NCBI GenBank assembly: GCA_002449665.1
Contig: DJXH01000027.1
Coordinates: 62,001-126,000 of the forward strand
Length of the DNA stretch: 64,000 nt
Source: Bacteroidales bacterium UBA7009
Lineage (GTDB): Bacteria; Bacteroidota; Bacteroidia; Bacteroidales; Paludibacteraceae
Direction: 5' to 3'
Position 1 is the stretch's first letter. Each line of letters begins with the position of its first letter. The translations under genes were made by a program, and so were the position numbers. This document shows positions 1 through 8,603 of this stretch, piece after piece. The notes under the pieces were generated by a model that was not told the origin of the DNA, did not search any database, and was given only the letters and a program-made list of their open reading frames with translations.

Positions 1-697
1 AGCGGTGAATGGCTTTGTTTACGTTTCCCGGACCGCAGTTGTAAGCGGCTATGGCAAGGTTCCAGTCGCCGAATGTGGCATACAGTTGTTTGAGAAAACG
101 GCAGGCGGCATCCGTGGCTTTAACGGGATCCATACGCTCGTCCACAAGCGAATTGATTTCAAGTCCGTACAGTTTGCCCGTGGACGGCATAAACTGCCAT
201 AGTCCTGCCGCTCCCATACGCGACCGCGCATTGGGGTTGAGTGCCGACTCAATGACAGCCATATAACACAGTTCGTATGGCAGGTCGTAGCGGCAGAGCA
301 TATCGTCAAAGAGGGGAAAATAGTACTCTGCTTTTCTTTTCAGTCCTGCAAGGCGAGATGATGATTTGATGTAGCGGTTGATAAACGCTCCTACTATATT
401 GTTGTACGGCACCTCTATGACGAAAGGCAGTGATTGCAGACGGGCTTTATATACGGAGTCAGGCATAGTCAGTATGATAGTATCGGAGGTGCAAGGTATG
501 GTGTCAAGCCACGCCAATGCTTCGTCAAAGAAAATATCTTCAGCTATGGAGTCTTGTCTTGCTTCGGCTGCCGAGTCTATAGGCAGCGCCAATATCGAGT
601 CGGTAGGGGCAGTGAGGAGTATGGTATCGTTAGTGCCTGCTGCCGCAATTAAGGGAATGCAGGTACATAGAACGAGTAATAGATGGTGTATCTTCAT
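1..697 (-). CDS. Lytic murein transglycosylase (MltD/SLT-like), 3' end cut by window
   Basis: Cleaves the MurNAc-GlcNAc bond of peptidoglycan to form anhydro-MurNAc ends, in the periplasm. The first 232 residues are visible and the gene runs off the left edge. ATG at 697 is followed by a signal peptide (about residues 1-20), a low-complexity stretch, then an SLT fold from about residue 125. The catalytic glutamate is E150 in AVIESALNP, followed by the family motifs GAAGLWQFM (162-170) and AAYNCGPGN (217-225). It is one base from the DUF5683 gene, so it is the last visible gene of the parAB operon. LysM repeats, if present, would lie beyond the edge. Family assignment is firm; which Mlt subtype is not. 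Confidence 0.9.
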   Translation of the reverse strand, partial: MKIHHLLLVLCTCIPLIAAAGTNDTILLTAPTDSILALPIDSAAEARQDSIAEDIFFDEALAWLDTIPCTSDTIILTMPDSVYKARLQSLPFVIEVPYNNIVGAFINRYIKSSSRLAGLKRKAEYYFPLFDDMLCRYDLPYELCYMAVIESALNPNARSRMGAAGLWQFMPSTGKLYGLEINSLVDERMDPVKATDAACRFLKQLYATFGDWNLAIAAYNCGPGNVNKAIHR

Positions 698-698
698 T

Positions 699-1355
699 TT
701 AGAAATTGATTGCTACTTTTACTTCAGTTGAGCGTTGCCGCATAAAGTCGTATTCCACTTGCGGTTCTACGTTTATAGTGAGGTCGGGCGAGATGTCAAA
801 GTCGTAGAGTTGTGCATCTACGTAGGCATCTATGATAGAGAGTACATACACAAGCACGGTCGCTACTATGGATATATCTCTGTATCGTCTGTATGTGTTC
901 ACTCTCGTTCGCAGAGTAGAAGTGTATTGCGACCGTCCGCCCATGCTCTCTATGGTATATCCGCTTGGCAGTATGGCATTGTATGAGCGAGTAGGGTCGG
1001 TGGAGAGTTCGGTGTCGGTGAGTATGTCCCTGTATGCTTCTTTATAGTCTCTGTATAGTCCGCCGTTCCACGTGATAGCGTATGCGCAGCCCATAAACCC
1101 GCCATAAACGATTGGCAGTTTCCAGTAGCTGCGGTTGTATATCTGTCCCAATCCCGGAACTACCGCTGCCATCCATACTGCTTGAGACGGTATGGGTTTC
1201 CATACTACTACTACGCTGTCTTTGGCAGGTGTGGTGTTGGTGCTTGTGGCGAAAACAGTGTCCACGGTCTGCACCACTACTGTGGTGTCGGGAACCACTA
1301 TTGCCCGAGCGGCAAATGAGGTGAACAAAAATATGGCGATAATCAGTTTTCGCAC
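699..1355 (-). CDS. DUF5683 domain membrane protein
   Basis: Function unknown. It belongs to the DUF5683 family, common in Bacteroidota next to parAB. The 218-residue product starts at a GTG (no ATG fits) and has an N-terminal signal or anchor (about 1-18), a Val/Thr-rich linker, then the family core around residues 58-95 with the VVPGLGQIYNRSYWK motif and a Gly-rich hydrophobic helix. A second hydrophobic helix lies near residue 160-180. The gene sits 4 bases after parB and one base before the transglycosylase. This conserved order suggests an envelope role linked to cell growth, which is inference only. Confidence 0.85.
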   Translation of the reverse strand: MRKLIIAIFLFTSFAARAIVVPDTTVVVQTVDTVFATSTNTTPAKDSVVVVWKPIPSQAVWMAAVVPGLGQIYNRSYWKLPIVYGGFMGCAYAITWNGGLYRDYKEAYRDILTDTELSTDPTRSYNAILPSGYTIESMGGRSQYTSTLRTRVNTYRRYRDISIVATVLVYVLSIIDAYVDAQLYDFDISPDLTINVEPQVEYDFMRQRSTEVKVAINF

Positions 1356-1359
1356 GTGG

Positions 1360-2190
1360 TCAGATAATATGTTTTACTATTTCGTCAAGTTGTTCTCTGT
1401 TGTCAAATTCGATGGCTATTTTGCCGAAGAGGATCTGCACTTTGGTGTTTAGTCTTTTCTCCAAGTCTTTTTCAATCAGTGCGTAAGCGGGGGGCAGTTG
1501 GCGGCGTATGCGCTTGGCGGGAGCGGCGTTTTGTTTGCTCGCCAGTTCTTCCACTTTCCTTACGCTCAGCCCTTCGCTCAGTATGCGTTTGTACAGTTCG
1601 AGTTGTTGTTCTGTGTTCTGACTGCTGAGTATGGCTCTTGCATGCCCCATATCTATTTTTCTTTCTTTTATACCTATCTGTATTTCTGCGGGTAGGCGCA
1701 GCAGACGCAGGTAGTTGGCTATGGTGGCGCGTTTCTTTCCTACTCGTTCCGACATCTTTTCCTGTGTCAGGTCATAGTCGTCCATCAGTTTTTGGTAGGC
1801 GAGTGCTATCTCTATGGCATCAAGGTCTTCACGTTGGATATTCTCTATCAGTGCCCACTCCATCACCTGTTCGTCTTTGGCGGTGCGTATGTAGGCGGGT
1901 ATGGAGGCAAGACCGGCTTTCTTGGCGGCGCGGAAACGTCTTTCGCCTGCTATGATCATATACCTGCCATCATCGTCTTTGCGTAGGGTGATAGGGGAGA
2001 TGACACCGTGTTCGCGTATGGAGTCGGCAAGTTCGTCAAGTGCTTCTTCGTTAAAACTGCGTCTTGGCTGGTCGGGGTTGGCATAGATAAGCGACAGTTC
2101 TATTTCGCCTATAGAAGACGAGCCTTCTGTTACTACGTGTGTGTCTATAAGGGCATCAAGTCCGCGCCCTAATCCTGTGGTCTTTTTCAT
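1360..2190 (-). CDS. parB: Chromosome partitioning protein ParB
   Basis: CTP-dependent DNA clamp that loads at parS and spreads to organise the origin region; it stimulates the ParA ATPase. The product is 276 residues, a usual length. The ParB N-terminal domain (about 28-115) includes NPDQPRRSF and the CTP-binding motif GERRFRAAK. ENIQRED follows, then a helix-turn-helix (about 140-170, LTQEKMSERVGKKRATIANYLRLL). The Lys/Arg-rich linker leads to the dimerisation region. Its ATG overlaps the parA stop by 4 bases (ATGA), so the two are translationally coupled. No convincing parS palindrome was found in the window. Confidence 0.97.
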   Translation of the reverse strand: MKKTTGLGRGLDALIDTHVVTEGSSSIGEIELSLIYANPDQPRRSFNEEALDELADSIREHGVISPITLRKDDDGRYMIIAGERRFRAAKKAGLASIPAYIRTAKDEQVMEWALIENIQREDLDAIEIALAYQKLMDDYDLTQEKMSERVGKKRATIANYLRLLRLPAEIQIGIKERKIDMGHARAILSSQNTEQQLELYKRILSEGLSVRKVEELASKQNAAPAKRIRRQLPPAYALIEKDLEKRLNTKVQILFGKIAIEFDNREQLDEIVKHII

Positions 2191-2945
2191 CTTTCTATCA
2201 GTTCTTTTGCAAGTCGTATGTAATTCTGTGCTCCTTTTGAATACTGGTCATATTCTATTACCGACATACCGTGGCTCGGGGCTTCGCTCAGTCTCACGTT
2301 TCGGCTTATTACTGTATCAAATACGAGATTGCCGAAGTGGTGTTTCACCTCCTCATACACCTGCTGACTTAGGCGCAGACGGCTGTCATACATAGTGAGC
2401 AGGAACCCCTCAATCTGCAAGTCGGGGTTAAGTTTGGCTTTTATTATCTTCACGGTATTGAGCAGTTTGGCTATGCCTTCGAGGGCGAAGAACTCACACT
2501 GTACGGGTATAATCAGTCGGTCGCTTGCTGTGAGCGAGTTTACTGTGATAAGTCCGAGCGAGGGTGAGCAGTCTATCAGTATATAGTCGTACTCGTCTTT
2601 TATGGGAGCAAGTATTTTTTTCATCAGCATCTCGCGGTTGTCTATGCTGAGCATCTCTATCTCCGCTCCTACAAGGTCTATGTGGCTCGGTATTATATCA
2701 AGTCCCTGTGTGTTGGTTGTCTTTATTGCGCTGTGCGGGTCGATGTTGCCGATAAGGCATTCATATATGGTTTGTCCTGCCTGACGTATGTCAATGCCCA
2801 ATCCGGACGATGCATTTGCCTGCGGGTCGGCATCTATGAGCAGCACTTTCTTGCCCTCGTGGGCAAGTCCGGCTGCAAGGTTGATGGCGGTGGTAGTCTT
2901 GCCCACGCCGCCTTTTTGATTGGCTATAGAAATTATTTTAGACAT
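2187..2945 (-). CDS. parA: Chromosome partitioning ATPase ParA (Soj)
   Basis: Deviant Walker ATPase that forms a DNA-bound gradient used by ParB-parS complexes for segregation. At 252 residues it is the short chromosomal type without an N-terminal DNA-binding domain. Visible motifs are the deviant Walker A KGGVGKTTTA (residues 10-19), Walker A' DADPQANASSG (39-49) and Walker B LIDCSPSLG (about 122-130). It starts at ATG 2945, 21 bases after the upstream barrel protein and overlapping parB. The position inside a long envelope-gene operon, not beside gidAB, is typical for this phylum. Confidence 0.97.
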   Translation of the reverse strand: MSKIISIANQKGGVGKTTTAINLAAGLAHEGKKVLLIDADPQANASSGLGIDIRQAGQTIYECLIGNIDPHSAIKTTNTQGLDIIPSHIDLVGAEIEMLSIDNREMLMKKILAPIKDEYDYILIDCSPSLGLITVNSLTASDRLIIPVQCEFFALEGIAKLLNTVKIIKAKLNPDLQIEGFLLTMYDSRLRLSQQVYEEVKHHFGNLVFDTVISRNVRLSEAPSHGMSVIEYDQYSKGAQNYIRLAKELIER

Positions 2946-2966
2946 ATATGCTTGTTTTTAGTTTGA

Positions 2967-3647
2967 TTATTTGCTTTTTATCTCCCATAGATAGCCTATG
3001 TTAAGGCTTAGATCCATAGCGTGTGAACTGCTGAAATATGCCGTTTTGCGGTTGCTGAAATAGTCGCCGAAACTGAAGTCGAAGCGCAGTTCAAGTTGAA
3101 AGGCTCCTGCTTTTTTTGTTCTTACATACATCCCCGCTCCGGCTGCTATACCCCAGTCAAAGGGGTTGTCCAATTTGCCGTACTGTGCTGTCTGTGTCGT
3201 TTGCTTTGTGCCGCTCCATTGCTCTTTCAGGCAATAGCCTATCTCGGGACCAAGATTGAGATAGCCTCTTACGCTCTCGCTGCCAAAATATATGTGCATA
3301 AGAAAAGGCAGTTCTATATAGTGCAGACGGCGTGTGTAACTACCTGCTGACGTGGTGTCTGTGGCATCGTATTTCTCCTGCCATCCGCGCTGCATATAGT
3401 TTAGTTCGGCTTGCAGTCCGCAGTACTTGTGTCCGTAGTAGCGAAAGACAGCACCGCCGTTGCCGCCGATGAGAGCCGATTGAATGATATTGTCGGCTCC
3501 GTTTATTTTAGGTGAGAACATACCTGCCGAGGCGGTGGCTCCGCCGTGAATGCCTATGTACATCTCCGGCGTGTCAAGTCTTGTCTGCGAGTATAAGCAA
3601 GATGCGTATAAGACCCAAAACAGCAATATGGCATATCTCGCTCTCAT
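2967..3647 (-). CDS. Outer-membrane beta-barrel protein, PorT-like family
   Basis: Predicted small outer-membrane barrel of 226 residues. It has a signal peptide (residues 1-21, cleavage near CLYSQ) followed by alternating amphipathic strands with Tyr and Gly, such as YCGLQAELNYMQRGW and YLNLGPEIGY, typical of the porin-family outer membrane beta-barrel (OMP_b-brl_2) proteins. No binding motif identifies a ligand. The ATG overlaps the stop of the LysM gene by 4 bases, and parA follows 21 bases later, so it is co-transcribed with both. Calling it T9SS PorT itself would be unsafe, because this fold is shared by many unrelated Bacteroidota proteins. Confidence 0.75.
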   Translation of the reverse strand: MRARYAILLFWVLYASCLYSQTRLDTPEMYIGIHGGATASAGMFSPKINGADNIIQSALIGGNGGAVFRYYGHKYCGLQAELNYMQRGWQEKYDATDTTSAGSYTRRLHYIELPFLMHIYFGSESVRGYLNLGPEIGYCLKEQWSGTKQTTQTAQYGKLDNPFDWGIAAGAGMYVRTKKAGAFQLELRFDFSFGDYFSNRKTAYFSSSHAMDLSLNIGYLWEIKSK

Positions 3648-5113
3648 CGTGTAATTATCTGTATTCCTTTGTTGATATAGCCGCCGTTTTCAGCCGCTCT
3701 CTCATATCTTATGGTCGATTGAATGCCGTTGTATGTCCGCTTCAACAGGTATTCTTTGTAGTTGTCGTCTGCTATGTCCTGTAGTTCGGCGAGCAGACTT
3801 ATGATGTGGCTTGTCAGGTCATAGCCCAAAAGGTCGTAGCGAGGCAGAGTGTGATGTGGGGAAAAAGTGTAGTATCTCTGCCACATTGCCTGATATTCCG
3901 TGTTTTGCGTTGAGGTGGTGTCAGCAAAGACGGATGTGTAAATCTGCCCTATGGGTATGTTCTCTTTCTGCCACGAGTATTGCGACATAAGTGTTATGAG
4001 GTAGGTCTGATTGGCAAGAGCGATATGAGGCATTAGTATTTGCAGGTTGCTGTATTTCTCTGTGTTGAAGAGGAGTATGTTTTCTGCGCTGTCGCTAAGT
4101 GAAGTAAACAATGAGTCGGCAAGTATCTGTCGAAGAGTAACTGTCGTAAGCGGTATATTCTTCTCTTTCAGTTTGTTTTGCAGGGTGCGTATGCTGTAAG
4201 GAATGTTGTCTTTGTCGGCTTCCACCACTACTATGTTTATGTCATTTTCTCTGCCTGCTATATACCTTGCCATTGTCTCAGCATCCTCTTCTGCTGTGGG
4301 GTTAAACTGCATAATATACGGATTGTTGTCTATGTCTTGTACGTTAGACGTGAAAGGTATGAGCAGCCAAGTGCTGTCAGCCTTTGCTATTGGTGCGATG
4401 GCTGCCACTTGGTCTGCGTATGCGGGACCTATGATAGCATCTGCATGGCGTATGAAACTGTCGTTTGCGAGTTGATATATTTTGTTGCTGCCTTTCTCTA
4501 TGTCGTAGGTATGCATCTCAATGCTAATCCCCTTATCCACAGCCTGTTTGACGGCTAAAAGTGAACCCATATAAAAGTCGAAGAACCTTTCATCGCCGCC
4601 GTCCCTTTCAATAGCATCAGCGCGAAGAGGCAGTATCATGGCAAGGCGTATGGCTGCCGCCGGTCTGACGATCGTGTCAATGGTTCTGACTACGGTGTCA
4701 ATAGAGTTGAATATACTTATTTGACTTATATCGTTTTGTTTTAAGTGTTCGTCTGCTTTAGGCAGGGAGCGAATGCTGTCCTGTCTTGCTACAGGAGCCG
4801 GAGCGGGGTCTTTCGTTTGCGGTTCTTCTATTCGCTCTGTTTTCTCTGCTTGTTCAAGTTTTTTGTACGGTATAAGCAGTATCTCGTCAAGTCTTGGTCC
4901 GCGTTGTTCAAGTTGCGGATTATATCTTATGATGTCGTCCTGACTGACACCGAACATCTTGCTTATTCTGTATAGTCCGATGCTTTTTTCAGGTGTATAT
5001 TTATAGAACACCTGTCCGTCTATCGTGTCCGTAGGATAGGGGAGAGGCTGTTGTGCAAGTGCTGCCGAGGCTGACAGCATAAGCGCGAAAAGAAGTGTTA
5101 TTGTCTTGTTCAT
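3644..5113 (-). CDS. LysM domain fused to periplasmic-binding-protein-like domain
   Basis: Secreted 489-residue protein that probably binds peptidoglycan. The signal peptide covers residues 1-20 (cleavage ALAQ). A LysM-type domain follows (about 38-85, with GLYRISKMFGVSQDDIIRYNP). After a Pro/Ala linker, residues about 150-489 resemble a type I periplasmic binding protein (Peripla_BP_6-like), with ADAIIGPAYADQVAAIAPIAK and a YDLLGYDLT-containing region. The architecture is known in Bacteroidota but no ligand has been assigned that I can name. It overlaps both neighbours by 4 bases. A sensing or structural role at the wall is inference. Confidence 0.8.
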   Translation of the reverse strand: MNKTITLLFALMLSASAALAQQPLPYPTDTIDGQVFYKYTPEKSIGLYRISKMFGVSQDDIIRYNPQLEQRGPRLDEILLIPYKKLEQAEKTERIEEPQTKDPAPAPVARQDSIRSLPKADEHLKQNDISQISIFNSIDTVVRTIDTIVRPAAAIRLAMILPLRADAIERDGGDERFFDFYMGSLLAVKQAVDKGISIEMHTYDIEKGSNKIYQLANDSFIRHADAIIGPAYADQVAAIAPIAKADSTWLLIPFTSNVQDIDNNPYIMQFNPTAEEDAETMARYIAGRENDINIVVVEADKDNIPYSIRTLQNKLKEKNIPLTTVTLRQILADSLFTSLSDSAENILLFNTEKYSNLQILMPHIALANQTYLITLMSQYSWQKENIPIGQIYTSVFADTTSTQNTEYQAMWQRYYTFSPHHTLPRYDLLGYDLTSHIISLLAELQDIADDNYKEYLLKRTYNGIQSTIRYERAAENGGYINKGIQIITR

Positions 5114-6747
5114 CTTGTATATCTATGTTTGCGTATTAAGTTGAAAGGCAGACCGATAGTGAGAATCAGCAACAGCGGCAGTAATATACTTGCCGTTTGT
5201 ATGCGTGTCCTTATGCCGTGTGCTTTTTGGTCGTTAATAAGGCGTAGTGCCACTGTCTTCTGTCTTAGTTCAATCAGTCCGCTGTCGTCTGTGAGCCAAA
5301 GTAGGGCATTGACAAGGAAATCGCGGTTGCCGAATTGCGTTTTGGTATATCTGTCGTAGCCTGTAGGCAGAGGCTGTCCCTGCTCCCACTCGTTGCGGCA
5401 TATATTTCCCGTTGCCGCAATTATCTGCTTGGTATATACGCTTTTGTCCTTCTTGCCGCCTGTCTGATTTATACCTTCCGGCGGCATACGATGAGTGAAA
5501 ACGGACGGGAAACAGCCTTCTACGCTCACTGCTACGGGTATGTATGAGTATTTGAACATCTCCTGATGTATGCTAAGGTCTGTCAGGTCCACTTCGGCGG
5601 GTGTCGGAGTGAGAGCCGATGCCGTGGATGTAGCGAGGAGAATGTCTTTTTTCAGTCCGTCCTCACCGCCTACAATGTCAATACACGATGTAAACGAACT
5701 GCTTACTTGCATTACGTTGCGTGTTACAGGCGAGTTTTGAGATGTAAGCAACAGCGGCGAGTATGTCCACGGAATAGGCTGATATTGCGGTTTAAGCGGG
5801 TCGGATGATACGTCCACGGGAATCATCAGACACTGCAAGTCCTGCACCAACGCCGGATTTATCCGTATGCCGTAACGGAACAGCATATCCGATATGTTGA
5901 GGTCAAGCGGAATGATAGGTGTGATGCCGTTGTCCGTAAGCATATCCTTTGAGAAACGCACTCCGTTAATGAGCCAGAATATGCTGCCGCCTTGCATAAG
6001 GTATTGGTCTATAATGTATTTGTCCGTGTCGGAAAACTGCTCTTGCGGGTCGGCTATGATGAGGGCTTTGTAGTTGTTCAGTATGTCGGCATCGGTGCCG
6101 AGTACGCCTCTGTCCACTTGGAAGTATCTGCTCAGTGCCGCACTCCAGTCATATACATCCTGTTCGCTCTGCTCGCCGTGTCCTTCCAAGAATGCGATGC
6201 TCTCCGTCTTGTCTTTGGTCAGTGTATGCAGAGCCTCTGTAACGGTATATTCCAAGCCCTCTTGTGAGGCGTTGAGGTTCTCTTCTCCGCTTCTGCCGCG
6301 TTGCTGTTGCAGCAGACTGACAATAATGTTTCGCCCTTTGTAGCTTATCATCATATACGGGTAGAGTCTCGTTTGAGCCGTCCGTCCGTCCTGTTGCCTT
6401 TCGTGTACAATGACCGGTCCGTAGCCGCTTTGGTCCAGTCTCTTATATGCGATGTCTATTTCTTCCTCGGATGGGGTATATACGCTTATCTGCCTGTTGT
6501 AGCGTTGCATATCGCTGAGCATATCATATACGGCGCGGCGCAGCGAGCGAAAACCTGCATTCATCTCGCCTTGCAGATAGACGGTGATGTCTATCGGTGC
6601 ATCGGCTTTTTGAATCTCTTGTTGTGCGGCTCGGCTTAAGGTATAGCGTTTGTCAGCCGTCAGGTCATACCGGCATACCACAGGGCGCAGCAGCAGATTG
6701 AGTGCCGCCACGCCGCATATTATGATTATGCCGGTACGCAGTTTCAT
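5110..6747 (-). CDS. GldG-family ABC transporter accessory protein
   Basis: Resembles GldG, the substrate-binding-like subunit partnered with GldA and GldF in Bacteroidota gliding ABC transporters (ABC_transp_aux / DUF4350 type). The 545-residue product has an N-terminal membrane helix (about 7-24), the GldG signature region VCRYDLTADKRYTLSRAAQ, a periplasmic domain with SIAFLEGHGEQSE (about 200) and a closing membrane helix (about 515-537) with a basic tail. No GldA ATPase or GldF permease is adjacent. It starts one base into the isomerase stop (TAATG). The related function in non-gliding Bacteroidales is not established, so the name describes family only. Confidence 0.82.
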   Translation of the reverse strand: MKLRTGIIIICGVAALNLLLRPVVCRYDLTADKRYTLSRAAQQEIQKADAPIDITVYLQGEMNAGFRSLRRAVYDMLSDMQRYNRQISVYTPSEEEIDIAYKRLDQSGYGPVIVHERQQDGRTAQTRLYPYMMISYKGRNIIVSLLQQQRGRSGEENLNASQEGLEYTVTEALHTLTKDKTESIAFLEGHGEQSEQDVYDWSAALSRYFQVDRGVLGTDADILNNYKALIIADPQEQFSDTDKYIIDQYLMQGGSIFWLINGVRFSKDMLTDNGITPIIPLDLNISDMLFRYGIRINPALVQDLQCLMIPVDVSSDPLKPQYQPIPWTYSPLLLTSQNSPVTRNVMQVSSSFTSCIDIVGGEDGLKKDILLATSTASALTPTPAEVDLTDLSIHQEMFKYSYIPVAVSVEGCFPSVFTHRMPPEGINQTGGKKDKSVYTKQIIAATGNICRNEWEQGQPLPTGYDRYTKTQFGNRDFLVNALLWLTDDSGLIELRQKTVALRLINDQKAHGIRTRIQTASILLPLLLILTIGLPFNLIRKHRYTR

Positions 6748-8522
6748 TATTGTTTTGCTTCTCTCGCTTTCAGTTGGTTAAAGACATCGTAGTCTGTCTT
6801 GATGCTGTGTTTTTGACGCAGTTCTTCTATCCATTGTGCTTCAAGCATATCCTGATAGTCGCTTACTATGCGGCTGCGGTCGTCAGTATAGACTTCGGGG
6901 GCTTTCAGTTTCTTGCCCTTCACGGTCATTACTACAGGGTATTGCTCGGTTGGAGTGAAAGTGCTTTTCTTGTCCTTGAATCCGTATTTGTCTATAGCCG
7001 AGTTCTGTCCGTGTCTCCAAATGCCGTGATCCACTCTTACGAGTTTTACGCTGTCGTTGTTTATCCGCGAGGCGATATAACTGTTGATGCTGTCCGGGTT
7101 GGCGGTGGTGATGATGGTTTTTGCTCTCTTGGCTGACTGCATATCCTTCGCATATACTATATATCCTTTGTATCTCGGCTCGTCCCAGCGGTAGTTTTTC
7201 TTGTTCGCTTTGAAGAATGCAGTCAGACCGGCTGTGTCCTTGCTTGCCTTGTCCCATACACGTTGCAGACTTATCTCAAAGAGCAGAATGCCGTCGTGAT
7301 ACTCTTGTACGAGGTGGCGCAACTCTTCATATTTGCTTTCAAGATGGTCATCGGCATATTGTCTTACCTCATCGTCGGTCATACTGTCGGGCAGACCGTA
7401 TTCAGCGCGTGTTTTCCTTATGAATGATGCTTCCGCTTCTTTGGCTCTTTCGTCTCTTTGTACGTTGCGCAGCACTTGGCTGTATATGCTGTCAAGCGGC
7501 TGAATCTCACTTTTTTCGTAGAGTTTGATTATGTGCCAGCCGTATTGTGTACGGAAAGGCTGTGAGATGGTGCCTGCTGCCATAGAGAAAGCCTGCTGCT
7601 CAAACTCTTTTACCATCATACCTTTGCTGAATTTGCCGAGGTCGCCGCCGCGCATAGCTGTACCTTTGTCGTCTGACAGAGCAAGTGCTGTTTCTTCAAA
7701 GTTGGCACCGTTGATGAGTTCGTTATAGATGCTGTCTATCTGTTTTTTCGCGATTTCATCGGACAAATCGTCGCCTTTTTTTATCATTTTCATTATGTGA
7801 GCGGCGTGTACTTCGCTCGTTATCTCCTCTTCTTCCACGAGGGCTATATGGTAGCCGAACGGACTGCGGAAGACCGGTGTTATCTCGCCCACAGGGGTAT
7901 TGTATATAGCATCTTCAAAACTATAAACATACCTGAACGGTATCACCCAACCGAGTTCGCCTCCTGTCTCTTTGGCTTGCGGGTCGCTTGAGTAAGTCTC
8001 TGCGAGCAGTTCAAAGTCGGCTTTCGGCTCTTTCTTGCCTTTGGCATTGACGTAGTTGCCGGTAGCCCTGTCGCGCAGTTCGTTGATTAAAGCGAGTGCA
8101 GCCGCTTCGGCCGAATCGGTGGCGTTCTGCGGGCAGGCGATGGCTATATGCTTTGCGCGGCGCATGTGTCCCATACGGTGGTAACTCATCTTCACAAGAC
8201 TGTCTATTGCTTCCTCGTCCTGCATATATTTTTGTATGGCTTGTGCCCTATAGCCTTTCAGTTCTTTGGCAAAACTTTCGGTGGTGTCTATGCCTGCAGC
8301 CTCGGCTTCTGCCACTTTCAGTTTGAAGTTCTCAAACAGCGTGAGGTAGTCGTCCATAGACTTAGGGTCGATAGTTGCTTCTTTGTTGTTTTTCTGATAG
8401 ATGTACATAAACTCCGATGCCATCACGGGTTTGTCGTCAATGGTCATCAGCACTTGGTCTGTTTGTGCCTGTAATAGAGCGGCTCCGAGGAGCAAACACA
8501 ACGATAGAGCAGTTTTTTTCAT
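6747..8522 (-). CDS. SurA/PpiC-type periplasmic peptidylprolyl isomerase
   Basis: Predicted chaperone and prolyl isomerase for outer-membrane proteins. The 591-residue product has a signal peptide (1-19, LLQAQ), an N-terminal chaperone-like region, and two parvulin domains: about 125-232 (SSDPQAKETGGELGWV, FRSPFGYHIALVE) and about 240-336 (LSDDKGTAMRGGDLGKFSKG, FRTQYGWHIIKLYE). A helical C-terminal part contains a third, degenerate region (RWDEPRYKGYIVYA). It heads the operon that continues into GldG-like, LysM, barrel and parAB genes. A promoter with -7 at 8560-8567 lies about 38 bases upstream. Confidence 0.9.
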   Translation of the reverse strand: MKKTALSLCLLLGAALLQAQTDQVLMTIDDKPVMASEFMYIYQKNNKEATIDPKSMDDYLTLFENFKLKVAEAEAAGIDTTESFAKELKGYRAQAIQKYMQDEEAIDSLVKMSYHRMGHMRRAKHIAIACPQNATDSAEAAALALINELRDRATGNYVNAKGKKEPKADFELLAETYSSDPQAKETGGELGWVIPFRYVYSFEDAIYNTPVGEITPVFRSPFGYHIALVEEEEITSEVHAAHIMKMIKKGDDLSDEIAKKQIDSIYNELINGANFEETALALSDDKGTAMRGGDLGKFSKGMMVKEFEQQAFSMAAGTISQPFRTQYGWHIIKLYEKSEIQPLDSIYSQVLRNVQRDERAKEAEASFIRKTRAEYGLPDSMTDDEVRQYADDHLESKYEELRHLVQEYHDGILLFEISLQRVWDKASKDTAGLTAFFKANKKNYRWDEPRYKGYIVYAKDMQSAKRAKTIITTANPDSINSYIASRINNDSVKLVRVDHGIWRHGQNSAIDKYGFKDKKSTFTPTEQYPVVMTVKGKKLKAPEVYTDDRSRIVSDYQDMLEAQWIEELRQKHSIKTDYDVFNQLKAREAKQ

Positions 8523-8559
8523 ACTTCCGTTTATAATAAGTTGATAGATTTTGAGCCTG

Positions 8560-8591
8560 CAAAGTTACGACTTTTTGTCGGTCTGTGCAAA
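8560..8591 (-). promoter_or_regulatory. Promoter for isomerase-parAB operon
   Basis: Minus-strand -7 element TAACTTTG (8567-8560) and -33 element TTTG (8591-8588), separated by exactly 20 bases. The leader to the ATG at 8522 would be about 30 bases. Confidence 0.75.
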
Positions 8592-8603
8592 TTCCTGCAC
8601 ATT

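Noticed and set aside
2967..3647. T9SS component PorT
   Set aside because: The small-barrel fold is shared by many Bacteroidota proteins and no other T9SS gene is nearby.
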